36,297 nt of DNA from an uncultured Eubacteriales bacterium (GCA_900549645.1 URPD01000013.1:1-36297); one strand, 5' to 3'; counted from the stretch's first letter, positions 1 through 10,992 are shown. The notes: generated by a model not told the origin, from the sequence alone. Translations and numbers: made by a program.

Positions 1-115
1 TAAAATCATCTATATATGTCGAAAGGAAGGCGTGAGCCAATGCGATTTTGTCTAATTCCCGCCGGATGTACCGCAGGCCCCTCTCGGCAAGAGCACGCAG
101 ACGCTCTTCTGCCAT
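1..115 (-). CDS. Partial unknown gene, N-terminal end only
   Basis: An ATG at 115 (minus strand) opens a frame that runs off the left edge of the window, giving 38 residues beginning MAEERLRALAERGL and rich in Arg, Glu, Ala and Leu, as expected of an amphipathic helix. The composition reads like real coding sequence and an in-frame stop lies about 27 nt upstream, which limits the start. No convincing ribosome-binding site precedes the ATG. I do not recognise the family. It could be the start of a small regulator or a phage-type protein, or a chance frame. Confidence 0.35.
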   Translation of the reverse strand, partial: MAEERLRALAERGLRYIRRELDKIALAHAFLSTYIDDF

Positions 116-270
116 GCCCGGATTAAGGTCGCTACAGGGTCAGAATCAAACTCAATGCGCATCATATGCCGCGCACGCCGCGCATAATACGCTGTTTGAC
201 GCCCCGCCTGCCCCATATACGGGCATGTGGGGTCATTCTGTTATAAAGAGAAGAGGGAGTTTGATAAAAA

Positions 271-537
271 ATGAGTACGCTGCCAGTCATCGACTTGATC
301 GCAACGGGGCAGAACATTGCAAAAAAGCGTAAGCACGCCGGGTACTCCGTGCGTCAGATGCAAAAGATACTCGGCTTTTCAACGCCGCAGGCGATATATA
401 AATGGCAGCGGGGGGAATCCCTGCCCAGCATTGATAATCTGGCGGTGCTCGCCGCCGTGCTGAACGTAAAAATGGATGATATCATCGTTTATAAGACCCC
501 GGATGCCCCGCCCGAACCACCGCCGGAGGAGAGCTGA
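271..537 (+). CDS. XRE-family helix-turn-helix regulator
   Basis: An 88-residue DNA-binding protein. Residues about 13-70 form a Cro/C1-type HTH: an N-terminal helix (IAKKRKHAGYSVRQMQKIL), a recognition region (STPQAIYKWQRGESLPS) and the usual closing LAVLAAVLNVKMDDII segment. The last 15 residues are a Pro/Glu tail (PPEPPPEES) with no predicted fold. The ATG at 271 follows a GAGGGAG site about 13 nt upstream. The gene stands alone: minus-strand tRNAs lie downstream, with a shared terminator between. The target is unknown. An imperfect dyad (211-218 against 225-232) in its upstream region could be an operator. The family call is firm; the role is open. Confidence 0.8.
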   Translation: MSTLPVIDLIATGQNIAKKRKHAGYSVRQMQKILGFSTPQAIYKWQRGESLPSIDNLAVLAAVLNVKMDDIIVYKTPDAPPEPPPEES

Positions 538-643
538 ATATATAAAAAGCAGGAAACTGCCAATAATAAGATAAAATGCACAGGCAAGACGCAGGACATG
601 CAGACACTTATACAGAACAAATTCCCTTGAGATGACAGACTAA

Positions 644-679
644 AGCAAAAGAGACATCCACACGGATGTCTCTTTTGCT
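644..679. terminator. Bidirectional intrinsic terminator
   Basis: A perfect 16-bp inverted repeat (644-659 and 664-679) around an ACAC loop. The outer part of each arm is an A/T tract, so a G+C-rich inner stem is followed by TTTT in either direction. It can end the XRE gene (+) and the tRNA pair (-). The right arm ends on the last base of the tRNA-Tyr CCA. Confidence 0.88.
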
Positions 680-763
680 GGTGGGGGAAGATGGATTCGA
701 ACCATCGAAGGCATTGCCAGCAGATTTACAGTCTGTCCCCTTTGGCCACTCGGGAATTCCCCC
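679..763 (-). tRNA. tRNA-Tyr (GTA)
   Basis: Read on the minus strand this is an 85-nt class II tRNA. The acceptor arms GGGGGAA and TTCCCCC pair perfectly. The anticodon loop is CTGTAAA with anticodon GTA (727-729), there is a long variable arm, the T loop is GGTTCGAATCC, and a CCA is encoded. It lies 26 nt downstream of tRNA-Thr and is probably cotranscribed with it. Confidence 0.96.
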
Positions 764-789
764 ATATTAAATTGCGCTGTCAAACGAGG

Positions 790-865
790 TGGAGCTGGTG
801 GACGGATTCGAACCCCCGACCTGCTGATTACAAATCAGCTGCTCTACCTGCTGAGCTACACCAGC
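790..865 (-). tRNA. tRNA-Thr (TGT)
   Basis: A 76-nt cloverleaf on the minus strand. GCTGGTG pairs with CACCAGC, the D arm contains AGCTCAGCAGGTAGAGC, the anticodon loop TTTGTAA gives TGT (830-832), the T arm contains GGTTCGAATCC, and a CCA is encoded after the discriminator T. It is the first gene of the two-tRNA unit. Confidence 0.96.
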
Positions 866-909
866 ATGGAATCAACGATGACGCTTGATGGCGTTTCTCA
901 AGCTCGCTT

Positions 910-938
910 ATATTAGCACATGAATCCCGGTTTGTCAA
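910..938 (-). promoter_or_regulatory. Sigma-70 type promoter of the tRNA-Thr/tRNA-Tyr unit
   Basis: On the minus strand a perfect TTGACA (933-938) is followed after 17 nt by TAATAT (910-915), about 45 nt upstream of mature tRNA-Thr. The spacing and the consensus -35 fit a strong vegetative promoter. Confidence 0.8.
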
Positions 939-1005
939 CAACCTTTTTCCGAAATTCCGAAATATTAATATTTTTTAAGTTTACCCTTAGGCTGGGCGCG
1001 GAAGA

Positions 1006-1034
1006 TTGAAAAAAAGCGCGTTTTGTGTTATATT
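1006..1034 (+). promoter_or_regulatory. Promoter of the GH25 muramidase gene
   Basis: TTGAAA (1006-1011), a 17-nt spacer and TATATT (1029-1034), ending 43 nt before the chosen start codon. It lies in an AT-rich gap, back to back with the tRNA promoter. Confidence 0.75.
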
Positions 1035-1077
1035 TGATCGAAATGTACTTTCAACCTGCGTTTGAATGGAGACAGAT

Positions 1078-2004
1078 ATGAGAACAGCGACTAAGAATAA
1101 AAATAAATTCGTACTCACGCTGATGTTTACGATAATCATAATCCTCACACTGGTGGTCGTGGTGCTGGTTGCGGCGCTGATGAAGCGCCCGACGGAAGAG
1201 GTCGACCCGCACGAGGGACAGGTTTATATCAACGACGGCTTCGGCATGGTGTGGATGACGCCGCTTGAGGGCGTAGACGTCAACACCGTTTCGCAGAGCG
1301 ACATCGTGCACTATGACGGCGTGCCGAAGTACGTGGGCGAGGATTATGAGACTCTGTGCGGAGTGGACGTCAGCGAGCACCAGTACGATATCGACTGGGC
1401 GGCTGTTGCGGCGTCCGGCGTCGATTTCGCGTACATCCGTCTGGGCTACCGCGGCTACACGCAGGGCGGCCTGTTTGAGGACGCTTATTTCAAGGCTAAT
1501 ATCGAGGGCGCAAAGAGCAACGGCATCAAGGTCGGCGTCTATTTCTTCTCGCAGGCGATAAACGTGCAGGAGGCGATAGAGGAGGCGGACTTCGTGCTGG
1601 AGCGAATAGAGCAGTACGATATTGACCTCCCCGTGATGTATGACTGGGAGAAGATGGAGGAGGCCGGAGCCGACGCGAGAACCTATCAGCTCGACACGGC
1701 GATCCTCGACGAGTGCGCCGTGGCCTTCTGCGAGACGGTGAAAAAGGCCGGATATGAGCCGGGCGTATATTTCAACCGCTATATCGGCTATTATGGCTTT
1801 GACCTCAGCCGCCTGAACTCCTATAAATTCTGGCTGGCCGTGCCCGGCGACTTCCCCGATTTCTACTATGCCTTTGACATCTGGCAGTACAGCTTCGAGG
1901 AGACTATCCCCGGAATCGAGACGCCCACGGACATGAACCTCATGTTCATCCCCAAGGTGCAGCCCTCGCCGTCGCCGTCTGCAGAAGCGACACCGGCGGC
2001 CTGA
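1078..2004 (+). CDS. Membrane-anchored GH25 family muramidase (lysozyme)
   Basis: Cleaves the MurNAc-GlcNAc bond of peptidoglycan outside the membrane. A short basic N-terminus is followed by one long hydrophobic segment (about residues 11-35) that acts as a signal anchor, then a linker, then a GH25 barrel from about residue 93 to 290. Visible family marks are GVDVSEHQ (catalytic-cleft Asp), YIRLGYRG, GVYFFSQA, MYDWEKME (the Asp and Glu of the DxE motif) and DIWQYS. The C-terminus is a short Pro/Ser/Ala tail. The ATG at 1078 is preferred because GGAGAC sits just upstream; an in-frame ATG at 1066 lies before that site. A role in wall remodelling or spore germination is inference. Confidence 0.88.
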   Translation: MRTATKNKNKFVLTLMFTIIIILTLVVVVLVAALMKRPTEEVDPHEGQVYINDGFGMVWMTPLEGVDVNTVSQSDIVHYDGVPKYVGEDYETLCGVDVSEHQYDIDWAAVAASGVDFAYIRLGYRGYTQGGLFEDAYFKANIEGAKSNGIKVGVYFFSQAINVQEAIEEADFVLERIEQYDIDLPVMYDWEKMEEAGADARTYQLDTAILDECAVAFCETVKKAGYEPGVYFNRYIGYYGFDLSRLNSYKFWLAVPGDFPDFYYAFDIWQYSFEETIPGIETPTDMNLMFIPKVQPSPSPSAEATPAA

Positions 2005-2024
2005 ATCCGGTTATAATAATTATA

Positions 2025-2053
2025 TTGAAACAGCGGCGGATTTGGGATATAAT
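2025..2053 (+). promoter_or_regulatory. Promoter of the ybaK-uvrA unit
   Basis: TTGAAA (2025-2030), a 17-nt spacer and a perfect TATAAT (2048-2053), about 30 nt before the ybaK-like start. No terminator hairpin was seen between the GH25 stop and this promoter. Confidence 0.8.
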
Positions 2054-2083
2054 ATCCTTTCAGGAAAACGGAGGATAATTTCA

Positions 2084-2563
2084 ATGGCAGAGCAGAAAAC
2101 AAACGTAATGCGTGTGCTTGAGCAGAAAAAGATAAAATATACGCCGCACAGCTACCCGCACGGCGACGATGCCGTGGACGGGCTTACGGTTGCGGCGCTG
2201 CTCGGAGTGGATGCGGCGAAGATATTCAAAACTCTCGTGACCCGCGGCGCGAGCAGGGGAATATACGTCTTTGTGATACCCGTCGGCGCGGAGCTTGACC
2301 TGAAGAAGGCCGCGAAGGCCGTGGGCGAGAAGTCGATAGAGATGGTGCACGTGAGCGAGATAAACGCGCTGACCGGATATATACGCGGCGGCTGCTCGCC
2401 GGTCGGCATGAGAAAGCATTACACCACAACGTATGACGCGTCCGCGCTTGCGCAGGACACGATGGTCATCAGTGCCGGTAAGATCGGCTTTCAGGTAGAG
2501 CTGGAGCCGCAGGCGCTTATCCGGATAACTCAGGGGAAAACGGCGGATGTTACCGTCGGGTAA
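2084..2563 (+). CDS. ybaK: YbaK/EbsC-family aminoacyl-tRNA deacylase (probable Cys-tRNA(Pro) deacylase)
   Basis: A 159-residue trans-editing enzyme that hydrolyses mischarged Cys-tRNA(Pro) in the cytoplasm. Family features are the N-terminal KTNVMRVLEQKKI helix, the segment AAKIFKTLV with the conserved active-site Lys, FVIPVGAELDLKKAAKA, the glycine-rich RGGCSPVG loop, and ISAGKIGFQVELEP near the C-terminus. The length is normal for free-standing YbaK. The ATG at 2084 has GGAGGATAA about 8 nt upstream; a longer in-frame start at 2042 would place the promoter inside the gene. uvrA follows after 6 nt, so the two are probably cotranscribed. Confidence 0.88.
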   Translation: MAEQKTNVMRVLEQKKIKYTPHSYPHGDDAVDGLTVAALLGVDAAKIFKTLVTRGASRGIYVFVIPVGAELDLKKAAKAVGEKSIEMVHVSEINALTGYIRGGCSPVGMRKHYTTTYDASALAQDTMVISAGKIGFQVELEPQALIRITQGKTADVTVG

Positions 2564-2569
2564 TAATTG

Positions 2570-5395
<2,826 letters not shown>

Positions 5396-5439
5396 CGGAT
5401 GCGGCGCCCCTCTCATAGAATATCCGGGGAGGGGAGAGC

Positions 5440-5778
5440 ATGACGGTAAAATTCCTTGTGAGCATGGCGGCCTGCTTTGCGTGCCTCGGCCTTCTGTGGC
5501 TGATAGCCCGCATCATGCAGACTCCGGTGAAATTCGGTCGGAGCAGCACAGGATATATGCTCATAAATATCAGCGGCGCGGAGCCTCGGCTGGAGCAGAC
5601 CCTGAACGGCCTGCTCTGGCTCAATGACAACGGCATACTCCGCTGCCGCATAATCATCACCGGCACGGAGCTTGACGAAGAGACAAGATTCGTCGCCCGC
5701 GCAATGGCCGAGGATCATCGCTGCATTACTTTTGTGGAAAATGGGGAGCTGCCCGAATGGATGAAAACGAACTGCTAG
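5440..5778 (+). CDS. Small single-span membrane protein of unknown function
   Basis: A 112-residue protein with an N-terminal hydrophobic segment (about residues 4-24, SMAACFACLGLLWLIARI) and a soluble remainder with an alternating strand/helix pattern (LRCRIIITGTELDEETRFVARAM). I do not recognise the family. The ATG is preceded by GGGGAGGGGAG. The 5' arm CCCCTC (5407-5412) can pair with GAGGGG (5429-5434) and could mask that site. The last 22 nt overlap recD2, so the two genes are probably translationally coupled and it may assist or simply precede the helicase. Confidence 0.75.
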   Translation: MTVKFLVSMAACFACLGLLWLIARIMQTPVKFGRSSTGYMLINISGAEPRLEQTLNGLLWLNDNGILRCRIIITGTELDEETRFVARAMAEDHRCITFVENGELPEWMKTNC

Positions 5779-7976
5779 AGCTGTCCGGCACGGTCGATTC
5801 CGTGATCTATAAAAATGAAGAGAACGGCTACACCGTGCTGCGCCTGAGAGACGAAAACGGCGAGGGCGTGACGGTCGTCGGCTGCTTCCCGTATGCCGCG
5901 CCCGGCGAATCCATGATCGTCAGCGGCAACTGGGTGTCGCACAGCGTCCACGGCAAGCAGTTCAAGGCCGAGTTTTCACAGCGTATGCTGCCGAGCACCG
6001 CGCCCGCGATATACGAATACCTCGCGGGCGGAGCCGTGCGCGGCATCGGCCCCGCGACGGCGGCGCTCATCGTCAATAAATTCGGCGATAAGACGCTGGA
6101 CGTACTTGAAAACGCGCCGCAGAAGCTGGCGGAGATAAAGGGCATAAGCGCGGCGAAGGCGGAGCAGCTTTCAAAAAGCTTCCGCCAGCAGGCGGGGATA
6201 CGCAGGCTTATGGAGTTTGTGTGCTCGTTCGGCCTGCGCCCGGTACTTGCCATGCGCATGTATAAATATTACGGTGCCGAGGCGCTGGAGCTGCTGCGCG
6301 ATAACCCGTATATTCTCGCTTCCGTGCATATCGGCGGCAGCTTCGCGGAGGCCGACCGGCTTGCCCTTGAGATGGGCATTGACGGGTACAGCGCCAACCG
6401 CATCTGCGCCGCGATAATCTTTGAGCTTCAGCACAATTCCGGCAACGGCCACTGCTTCATCCCGCGCGAACAGCTCGCCGCGGCGACGGCGAAGCTCATC
6501 GGCGTCGAGCCTGAGGACGTGGACGAGAACATCGAAACGCTCATCTCCGGCGGGCAGATACGCTATGAGTTCATCGCCGGGCGCAATGCCTGCTATCTTC
6601 CGGAGCTTTACGAGGCGGAGACGAACGCCGCGGAGATACTCGCGCGGATGTGCCGCCGCAGCTTCGGCGACAAGGCGGACATAAACAAGATAATCGCCAA
6701 GCTTGAAAAAAGCCAGCACATAAGCTATGCGCCGCTTCAGAAACAGGTTCTGGAGCTTGCGCTGAAAAATCAGGTGGTAGTCCTCACGGGCGGCCCCGGC
6801 ACGGGCAAGACGACGTCTATCCGCGCCGTGCTTGCGATGTTCGACGAGCTGGGCATGAAAACGCTGCTCACTGCGCCGACAGGGCGCGCCGCAAAGCGCA
6901 TGACCGAGCTTACCGGGCAGGACGCCTCGACGATACACCGCCTGCTCGAAGCGAAGTTTGACGACACGGGCGACTCGGTCGTATTCACCAAGTGCGAGTC
7001 CGACAGGCTCGACTGCGATGCGGTGATACTCGACGAGTGCTCGATGGTTGACATAATACTTATGAACGCGCTGCTCTCGGCGCTCCCGCCGGACGCGCGG
7101 CTCATTCTCGTCGGCGACGCGGATCAGCTCCCGTCCGTCGGCCCCGGCAATGTGTTCTCCGCGATAATACGCAGCGGCGTCGTGCCGACGGTGCGCCTGA
7201 CGGAGATATTCCGCCAGAACGGCGGCAGCCGCATAGTGCGCAACGCCCATATGATAAACCGGGGCGAACACCCCGATTTCGCCGAGAACGCGGGAGATTT
7301 TTTCCGCCTGCGGCGTTTACAGGCGGCAAGCTCTGTCGAGACTATAACGGAGCTGTGCACCACGCGCCTTCCGAACAAGATGCATATCCCGCCTGAGGAC
7401 ATACAGGTTCTCTCGCCGACGCGGAAGGGTGAGCTTGGCACCGTTAATCTCAACCGGCACCTTCAGGCGGCGCTGAACCCTCCTGAGAAGGACAAGCCGG
7501 AGAAAGCCTTCGGCGACGTTATCTTCCGCAAGGGCGACCGCGTGATGCAGATAAAGAACAACTACGACATCATGTGGCGCACGGAGGACAACCGCTCCGC
7601 CGGTACCGGCATCTTCAACGGCGACATCGGCGTCATCACGTCGGTCGACCTTGAAAACGAGGGCGTCGTCGTCAGCTTTGACGGGCGCATCGCGGGCTAC
7701 GGCTTCGACTCGCTGCTGGAGCTTGAGCACGCGTGGGCGATGACGGTACATAAGGCGCAGGGCAGCGAATACCGCGCGGTGATACTCGCGCTGGGGCAGG
7801 CGTCCCAGATGCTTATGACGCGCGACGTGTTCTATACTGCGGTCACGAGGGCGCGCGAGTTGCTTATACTCGTGGGCGACGATCAGACCGCGCATCAGAT
7901 GATAGACAATTACCGCCAGTCGAAACGCTATACGGCGCTGAGGGTACGGCTTCGCAAGCTGTGCGGCGTCGAATGA
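5757..7976 (+). CDS. recD2: ATP-dependent RecD2-family DNA helicase
   Basis: A 5'-3' superfamily 1B helicase of the RecBCD-independent RecD2 type, linked to repair and replication-fork maintenance. The 739 residues show an N-terminal OB-like region (1-80), a helix-hairpin-helix region (about 85-190, including AVRGIGPATAALIVNKFGD), Walker A GGPGTGKTT (about 344-352), DECSMV (about 426), GDADQLPSVG (about 452), and the C-terminal motif WAMTVHKAQGSEY (about 660) followed by FYTAVTRA. A GGGGAG site sits upstream of the ATG inside the preceding gene. The stop overlaps the comF start by 4 nt (ATGA). Confidence 0.95.
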   Translation: MDENELLELSGTVDSVIYKNEENGYTVLRLRDENGEGVTVVGCFPYAAPGESMIVSGNWVSHSVHGKQFKAEFSQRMLPSTAPAIYEYLAGGAVRGIGPATAALIVNKFGDKTLDVLENAPQKLAEIKGISAAKAEQLSKSFRQQAGIRRLMEFVCSFGLRPVLAMRMYKYYGAEALELLRDNPYILASVHIGGSFAEADRLALEMGIDGYSANRICAAIIFELQHNSGNGHCFIPREQLAAATAKLIGVEPEDVDENIETLISGGQIRYEFIAGRNACYLPELYEAETNAAEILARMCRRSFGDKADINKIIAKLEKSQHISYAPLQKQVLELALKNQVVVLTGGPGTGKTTSIRAVLAMFDELGMKTLLTAPTGRAAKRMTELTGQDASTIHRLLEAKFDDTGDSVVFTKCESDRLDCDAVILDECSMVDIILMNALLSALPPDARLILVGDADQLPSVGPGNVFSAIIRSGVVPTVRLTEIFRQNGGSRIVRNAHMINRGEHPDFAENAGDFFRLRRLQAASSVETITELCTTRLPNKMHIPPEDIQVLSPTRKGELGTVNLNRHLQAALNPPEKDKPEKAFGDVIFRKGDRVMQIKNNYDIMWRTEDNRSAGTGIFNGDIGVITSVDLENEGVVVSFDGRIAGYGFDSLLELEHAWAMTVHKAQGSEYRAVILALGQASQMLMTRDVFYTAVTRARELLILVGDDQTAHQMIDNYRQSKRYTALRVRLRKLCGVE

Positions 7977-8626
7977 GCGTAGGCGGCGCGATACTGGAGC
8001 TGCTGTTCCCGACGAAGTGCGCCTTCTGCCATCAACTCACTGAGGGCAGAGAACAGCGGGTGTGCCCGCGGTGCATGAGGTCTTTGCCGCACGCGCGCGG
8101 CGCGGCGGCGGAGCAGAAGCTGCCGCATATCGCAAAATGCGTCTCGCCGTTTTACTATGAGGGCGACGTCAGACTGTCGCTTCTGCGCTATAAATTCGGT
8201 GGAGTGCGGGCTTATTGCGATATTTATGCGGAATTTCTTGTAAAGACTATTGACGAACGCGCAGTTTCCTGCGATATTATTACATGGGTGCCGCTGAGCG
8301 CGAAGCGCCTGCGCAAATGCGGGTACGATCAGGCACGGCTCATCGCCGAAGAGACGGCGAAGCAGATGGGCGTTGAGTGCGCACAGCTGCTCACGAAAAC
8401 GCGCAACATCCGCGCGCAGTCCCTGACGGGCGGCGCGGACGAGCGAAGGAAAAATGTCTCCGGCGTCTATTCGCCGCGCGATGCGGAGCTGATAAAGGGG
8501 CGGCACGTCCTGATAATTGACGATATCGTCACCACCGGCGCGACTCTCGCGGAGTGTGCCGGGGTGCTTACAAAATGCGGAGCGGCCTCCGTTACGGCGG
8601 CCACGCTTGCAAGAAAAAGAGCTTAG
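7973..8626 (+). CDS. comF: ComF-family phosphoribosyltransferase-like protein
   Basis: 217 residues. The N-terminal zinc ribbon has C16xxC19 and C31xxC34. The C-terminal half is a type I PRTase fold with the PRPP-binding loop VLIIDDIVTTGAT (about 178-190). Members related to ComFC help DNA uptake during competence. The exact reaction is unsettled and may couple nucleotide or primosome functions. The ATG at 7973 overlaps the recD2 stop; an in-frame GTG at 7961 is a less likely alternative. With recD2 upstream, the two form a helicase/ssDNA-handling pair, although no other competence gene is nearby. Confidence 0.88.
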   Translation: MSVGGAILELLFPTKCAFCHQLTEGREQRVCPRCMRSLPHARGAAAEQKLPHIAKCVSPFYYEGDVRLSLLRYKFGGVRAYCDIYAEFLVKTIDERAVSCDIITWVPLSAKRLRKCGYDQARLIAEETAKQMGVECAQLLTKTRNIRAQSLTGGADERRKNVSGVYSPRDAELIKGRHVLIIDDIVTTGATLAECAGVLTKCGAASVTAATLARKRA

Positions 8627-8641
8627 TATGAGGTGAAGCAA

Positions 8642-9673
8642 ATGCTTGATTTTGAAAGAAATATCGCGGTCGATATGGGTACGTCCTCCACGCTGCTGTT
8701 CGAGCAGGGGAAGGGCGTCGTCGCGCGCGAGCCGACCGTCGTCGCCGTGGATAAGTTCAGCGGCAAGATACTGAAGGTCGGTCAGGACGCGCAGAAGATG
8801 CTTGGCCGCACTCCGGCGAACATCGTGGCGATACACCCGATAAGCGCGGGCGTCATATCCGACTATGAGATAAGCGCGCAGATGCTGCGCGAGCTTGTCA
8901 GCCGCATAACCTCCTTCAGCCTTCTCAAGCCGAGAATTCTTGTCTGCGTGCCGAGCAGCATTACCGGCGTCGAGGAGCGCGCGGTGATCGACGCCGCGAT
9001 AGAGGCGGGCGGCAGAAGAGTCTACCTGCTTGAGACTGCCGTCGCCACTGCGCTCGGCGCGGGCGTCGATATCTCGAAGGCAGACGGTCACATGGTCATA
9101 GACATCGGCGGCGGCACGACCGAGATCGCAATAATCTCCGTCGGCGGCGTCGTCGAGTGCGAGTCGATAAAGGTCGCGGGAGCGAGCTTTGACGAGGCAA
9201 TAGTGAAGTATATCCGCCGCAAGCACAATATGCTCATCGGCCTTGGCGCGGCGGAGGAGCTGAAGCGCAGTATCGGCTGCATCATCCAGCGCCCGGACGT
9301 CGGCGTCGAGGAGGTCAAGGGCCGCAGCCTGACAAACGGCCTGCCCAAGACCGTTCAGGTCAGCTCCAACGAGCTTATTGAGGCCTTTGTCGAGCCGATG
9401 AACAGCATCCTTGAGGCCATCCACACCGTTCTGGAGCGCACCCCGCCCCAGCTCGTCGGCGATCTGGACACCAACGGCATCATCATGTCCGGCGGCGGCA
9501 GCCTGATCTACGGCATCGACCGCCTTATCGAGCGCAGTACCGGCATCCGCACGAGCGTTGTGGACGACGCCGTCTCCTGCGCGGCATACGGCGCGGGCAA
9601 GATGCTCGGCCATCTGGACGATATGCAGGACGGAATGATGAACTTCTTCAGAAAACGCCAGCTCAAGGGTTAA
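8642..9673 (+). CDS. mreB: Rod shape-determining actin-like protein, MreB/Mbl family
   Basis: A 343-residue bacterial actin that polymerises under the membrane and guides lateral wall synthesis. The actin-fold marks are VDMGTSSTLL (phosphate 1; the more usual form is D(L/I)GTANT), VCVPSSITGVEERAV, IDIGGGTTEIAIIS (phosphate 2) and IIMSGGGSLIYGIDRL (adenosine). AGGTGA at 8631-8636 favours the ATG at 8642 over the GTG at 8633. mreC, mreD, pbp2 and rodA do not follow, so this is a solitary copy, as is common for mbl-like paralogues. It is 15 nt after comF and 36 nt before ispD. Confidence 0.92.
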   Translation: MLDFERNIAVDMGTSSTLLFEQGKGVVAREPTVVAVDKFSGKILKVGQDAQKMLGRTPANIVAIHPISAGVISDYEISAQMLRELVSRITSFSLLKPRILVCVPSSITGVEERAVIDAAIEAGGRRVYLLETAVATALGAGVDISKADGHMVIDIGGGTTEIAIISVGGVVECESIKVAGASFDEAIVKYIRRKHNMLIGLGAAEELKRSIGCIIQRPDVGVEEVKGRSLTNGLPKTVQVSSNELIEAFVEPMNSILEAIHTVLERTPPQLVGDLDTNGIIMSGGGSLIYGIDRLIERSTGIRTSVVDDAVSCAAYGAGKMLGHLDDMQDGMMNFFRKRQLKG

Positions 9674-9709
9674 TAGAGTTTTTATACTGTTTGAAAAGAG
9701 GTGCGCGCC

Positions 9710-10453
9710 ATGCTGCTTTCAAAGCTTTTTAAGAAAAAGGACAATACGCCGCACTGCGCCGTCGTCATAGTCGCGGCGGGAAGCTCGCTCCGCATGGGCG
9801 GAGATAAGCTTATGATGGAGCTGTGCCATGTTCCGGTGCTCGCCAGAACGCTGCTCGCGTTCCAACAGTCGCCGCTGGTGGATGAAATAATCGTCGTGAC
9901 GCGCATGGAAAAGATAATGGACGTCGCCGATATCTGCAAGAAATACGGCGTGACCAAGGCGAAAAAGGTCATCCGCGGCGGGACGTCGCGCATGGAATCC
10001 GCGCTCGCGGGTGTGTCGGAGGTCTCGTGCGGGACGAAGCTCATCGCAATACATGACGGCGCGCGCCCGCTTGTGACGCAGGACGTCATATCCCGTGCGG
10101 TGTATGCCGCGAGCGACTATCTCGCCGCCGTGCCCGCCATTCCCAGCGTCGATACGCTGAAGAATGTTGAGGACGAGCGGGTCATTGCAACGCTTGACAG
10201 AGAGTGCATAATGCGCGTGCAGACGCCGCAGGTCTTCGACGCGGATCTCATAAAAGGCGCGCTGACCGTCGCGGCGGTCAAGGCGCTGCCGATAACGGAC
10301 GACTGCTCCGCGATAGAGCTGATGGGCGTGAAGGTCAAGGCCGTGGAGGGCGACCCGAACAATATCAAGCTCACCACGCCGAACGACGTGATGCTCGCCG
10401 AGGCGATTCTGAGAGACAGAGGAGACGAATATGCGGATAGGACATGGCTATGA
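9710..10453 (+). CDS. ispD: 2-C-methyl-D-erythritol 4-phosphate cytidylyltransferase
   Basis: Transfers CMP from CTP to methylerythritol phosphate, the third step of the MEP isoprenoid pathway. The nucleotide loop is AAGSSLRMGGDK (residues 22-33). Other marks are IAIHDGARPLVT, MRVQTPQVFDADLI, TDDCSAIELMG and EGDPNNIKLTTPND. A 15-residue basic leader (LLSKLFKKKDN) comes before the first strand and is slightly longer than usual. The ATG at 9710 is chosen because AGAGGTG lies 6 nt upstream. The last 23 nt overlap ispF, so the two consecutive-pathway enzymes are coupled. Confidence 0.95.
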   Translation: MLLSKLFKKKDNTPHCAVVIVAAGSSLRMGGDKLMMELCHVPVLARTLLAFQQSPLVDEIIVVTRMEKIMDVADICKKYGVTKAKKVIRGGTSRMESALAGVSEVSCGTKLIAIHDGARPLVTQDVISRAVYAASDYLAAVPAIPSVDTLKNVEDERVIATLDRECIMRVQTPQVFDADLIKGALTVAAVKALPITDDCSAIELMGVKVKAVEGDPNNIKLTTPNDVMLAEAILRDRGDEYADRTWL

Positions 10454-10898
10454 CGTTCACCGGCTCGTTCCGGACAGGAAGCTGATACTCGGCGGGGTCG
10501 ACATCCCGTACGAGAAGGGACTGCTTGGCTATTCGGACGCGGATGTGCTTGTCCACGCGTTAATGGACGCGCTGCTCGGCGCGGCCGCGATAGGCGATAT
10601 AGGCAAGCTCTTTCCGGATAATGATGAGCGCTATCTCGGCGCGGACAGTCTGCTGCTCCTGCGCGAGGTAATGCGCCGCCTGCGCGAGGCAGGCTATGAG
10701 CTGTGCAATGCCGACTGCACCGTGCTTGCCCAGCGGCCGAAGCTCGCGCCGCATATCCCCGCCATGCGCGCGAATATCGCGGAGGCGATGGCCGTCCCGG
10801 CGGAGCTTATAAGCGTCAAGGCCACGACCGAAGAGGGGCTTGGCTTTACCGGCAGCGGCGAGGGCATCGCCGCACACGCCGTTGTTTTAATTAAATAA
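10431..10898 (+). CDS. ispF: 2-C-methyl-D-erythritol 2,4-cyclodiphosphate synthase
   Basis: Cyclises the CDP-methylerythritol phosphate intermediate in the MEP pathway as a trimer with a zinc site. The 155-residue length is typical. Metal ligands are visible as D8 and H10 (YDVHRL) and H42 (VLVHALMDALLGA). The motifs GDIGKLFPDND and TTEEGLGFTGSGEGI are present. GAGGAGA precedes the ATG inside ispD. ispE is absent from the window. A terminator follows at 10957. Confidence 0.97.
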   Translation: MRIGHGYDVHRLVPDRKLILGGVDIPYEKGLLGYSDADVLVHALMDALLGAAAIGDIGKLFPDNDERYLGADSLLLLREVMRRLREAGYELCNADCTVLAQRPKLAPHIPAMRANIAEAMAVPAELISVKATTEEGLGFTGSGEGIAAHAVVLIK

Positions 10899-10956
10899 CA
10901 TCACCAGCCCGCCCCCGCTGCATATCATGTAGTGAGAGCCATGCGGACGGTGCATC

Positions 10957-10992
10957 AAAAAATCTGCAAGCTGTTGGCCTTGCAGATTTTTT
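10957..10992 (+). terminator. Intrinsic terminator after ispF
   Basis: A perfect 14-bp stem (10957-10970 with 10979-10992) and an 8-nt loop. The right arm ends in TTTTTT, so it can stop transcription rightward; the A-run on the left arm would also serve the other strand. It lies 58 nt after the ispF stop. Confidence 0.85.

Noticed and set aside
691..888. A 65-codon plus-strand frame over 691-888
   Set aside because: It is the antisense of the tRNA-Tyr and tRNA-Thr genes; such MDSNHRR-type frames are a well-known tRNA artefact.
6171..7271. A 366-codon minus-strand frame inside recD2
   Set aside because: Antisense to conserved helicase motifs, no ribosome site, no recognisable domain.
7928..9613. 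A 561-codon open frame on the minus strand across comF and mreB
   Set aside because: It lies fully antisense to two well-supported genes; long antisense frames are common in this GC-rich codon usage, and its composition (Arg, Ala, Asp, His rich) is typical of a mirror frame.
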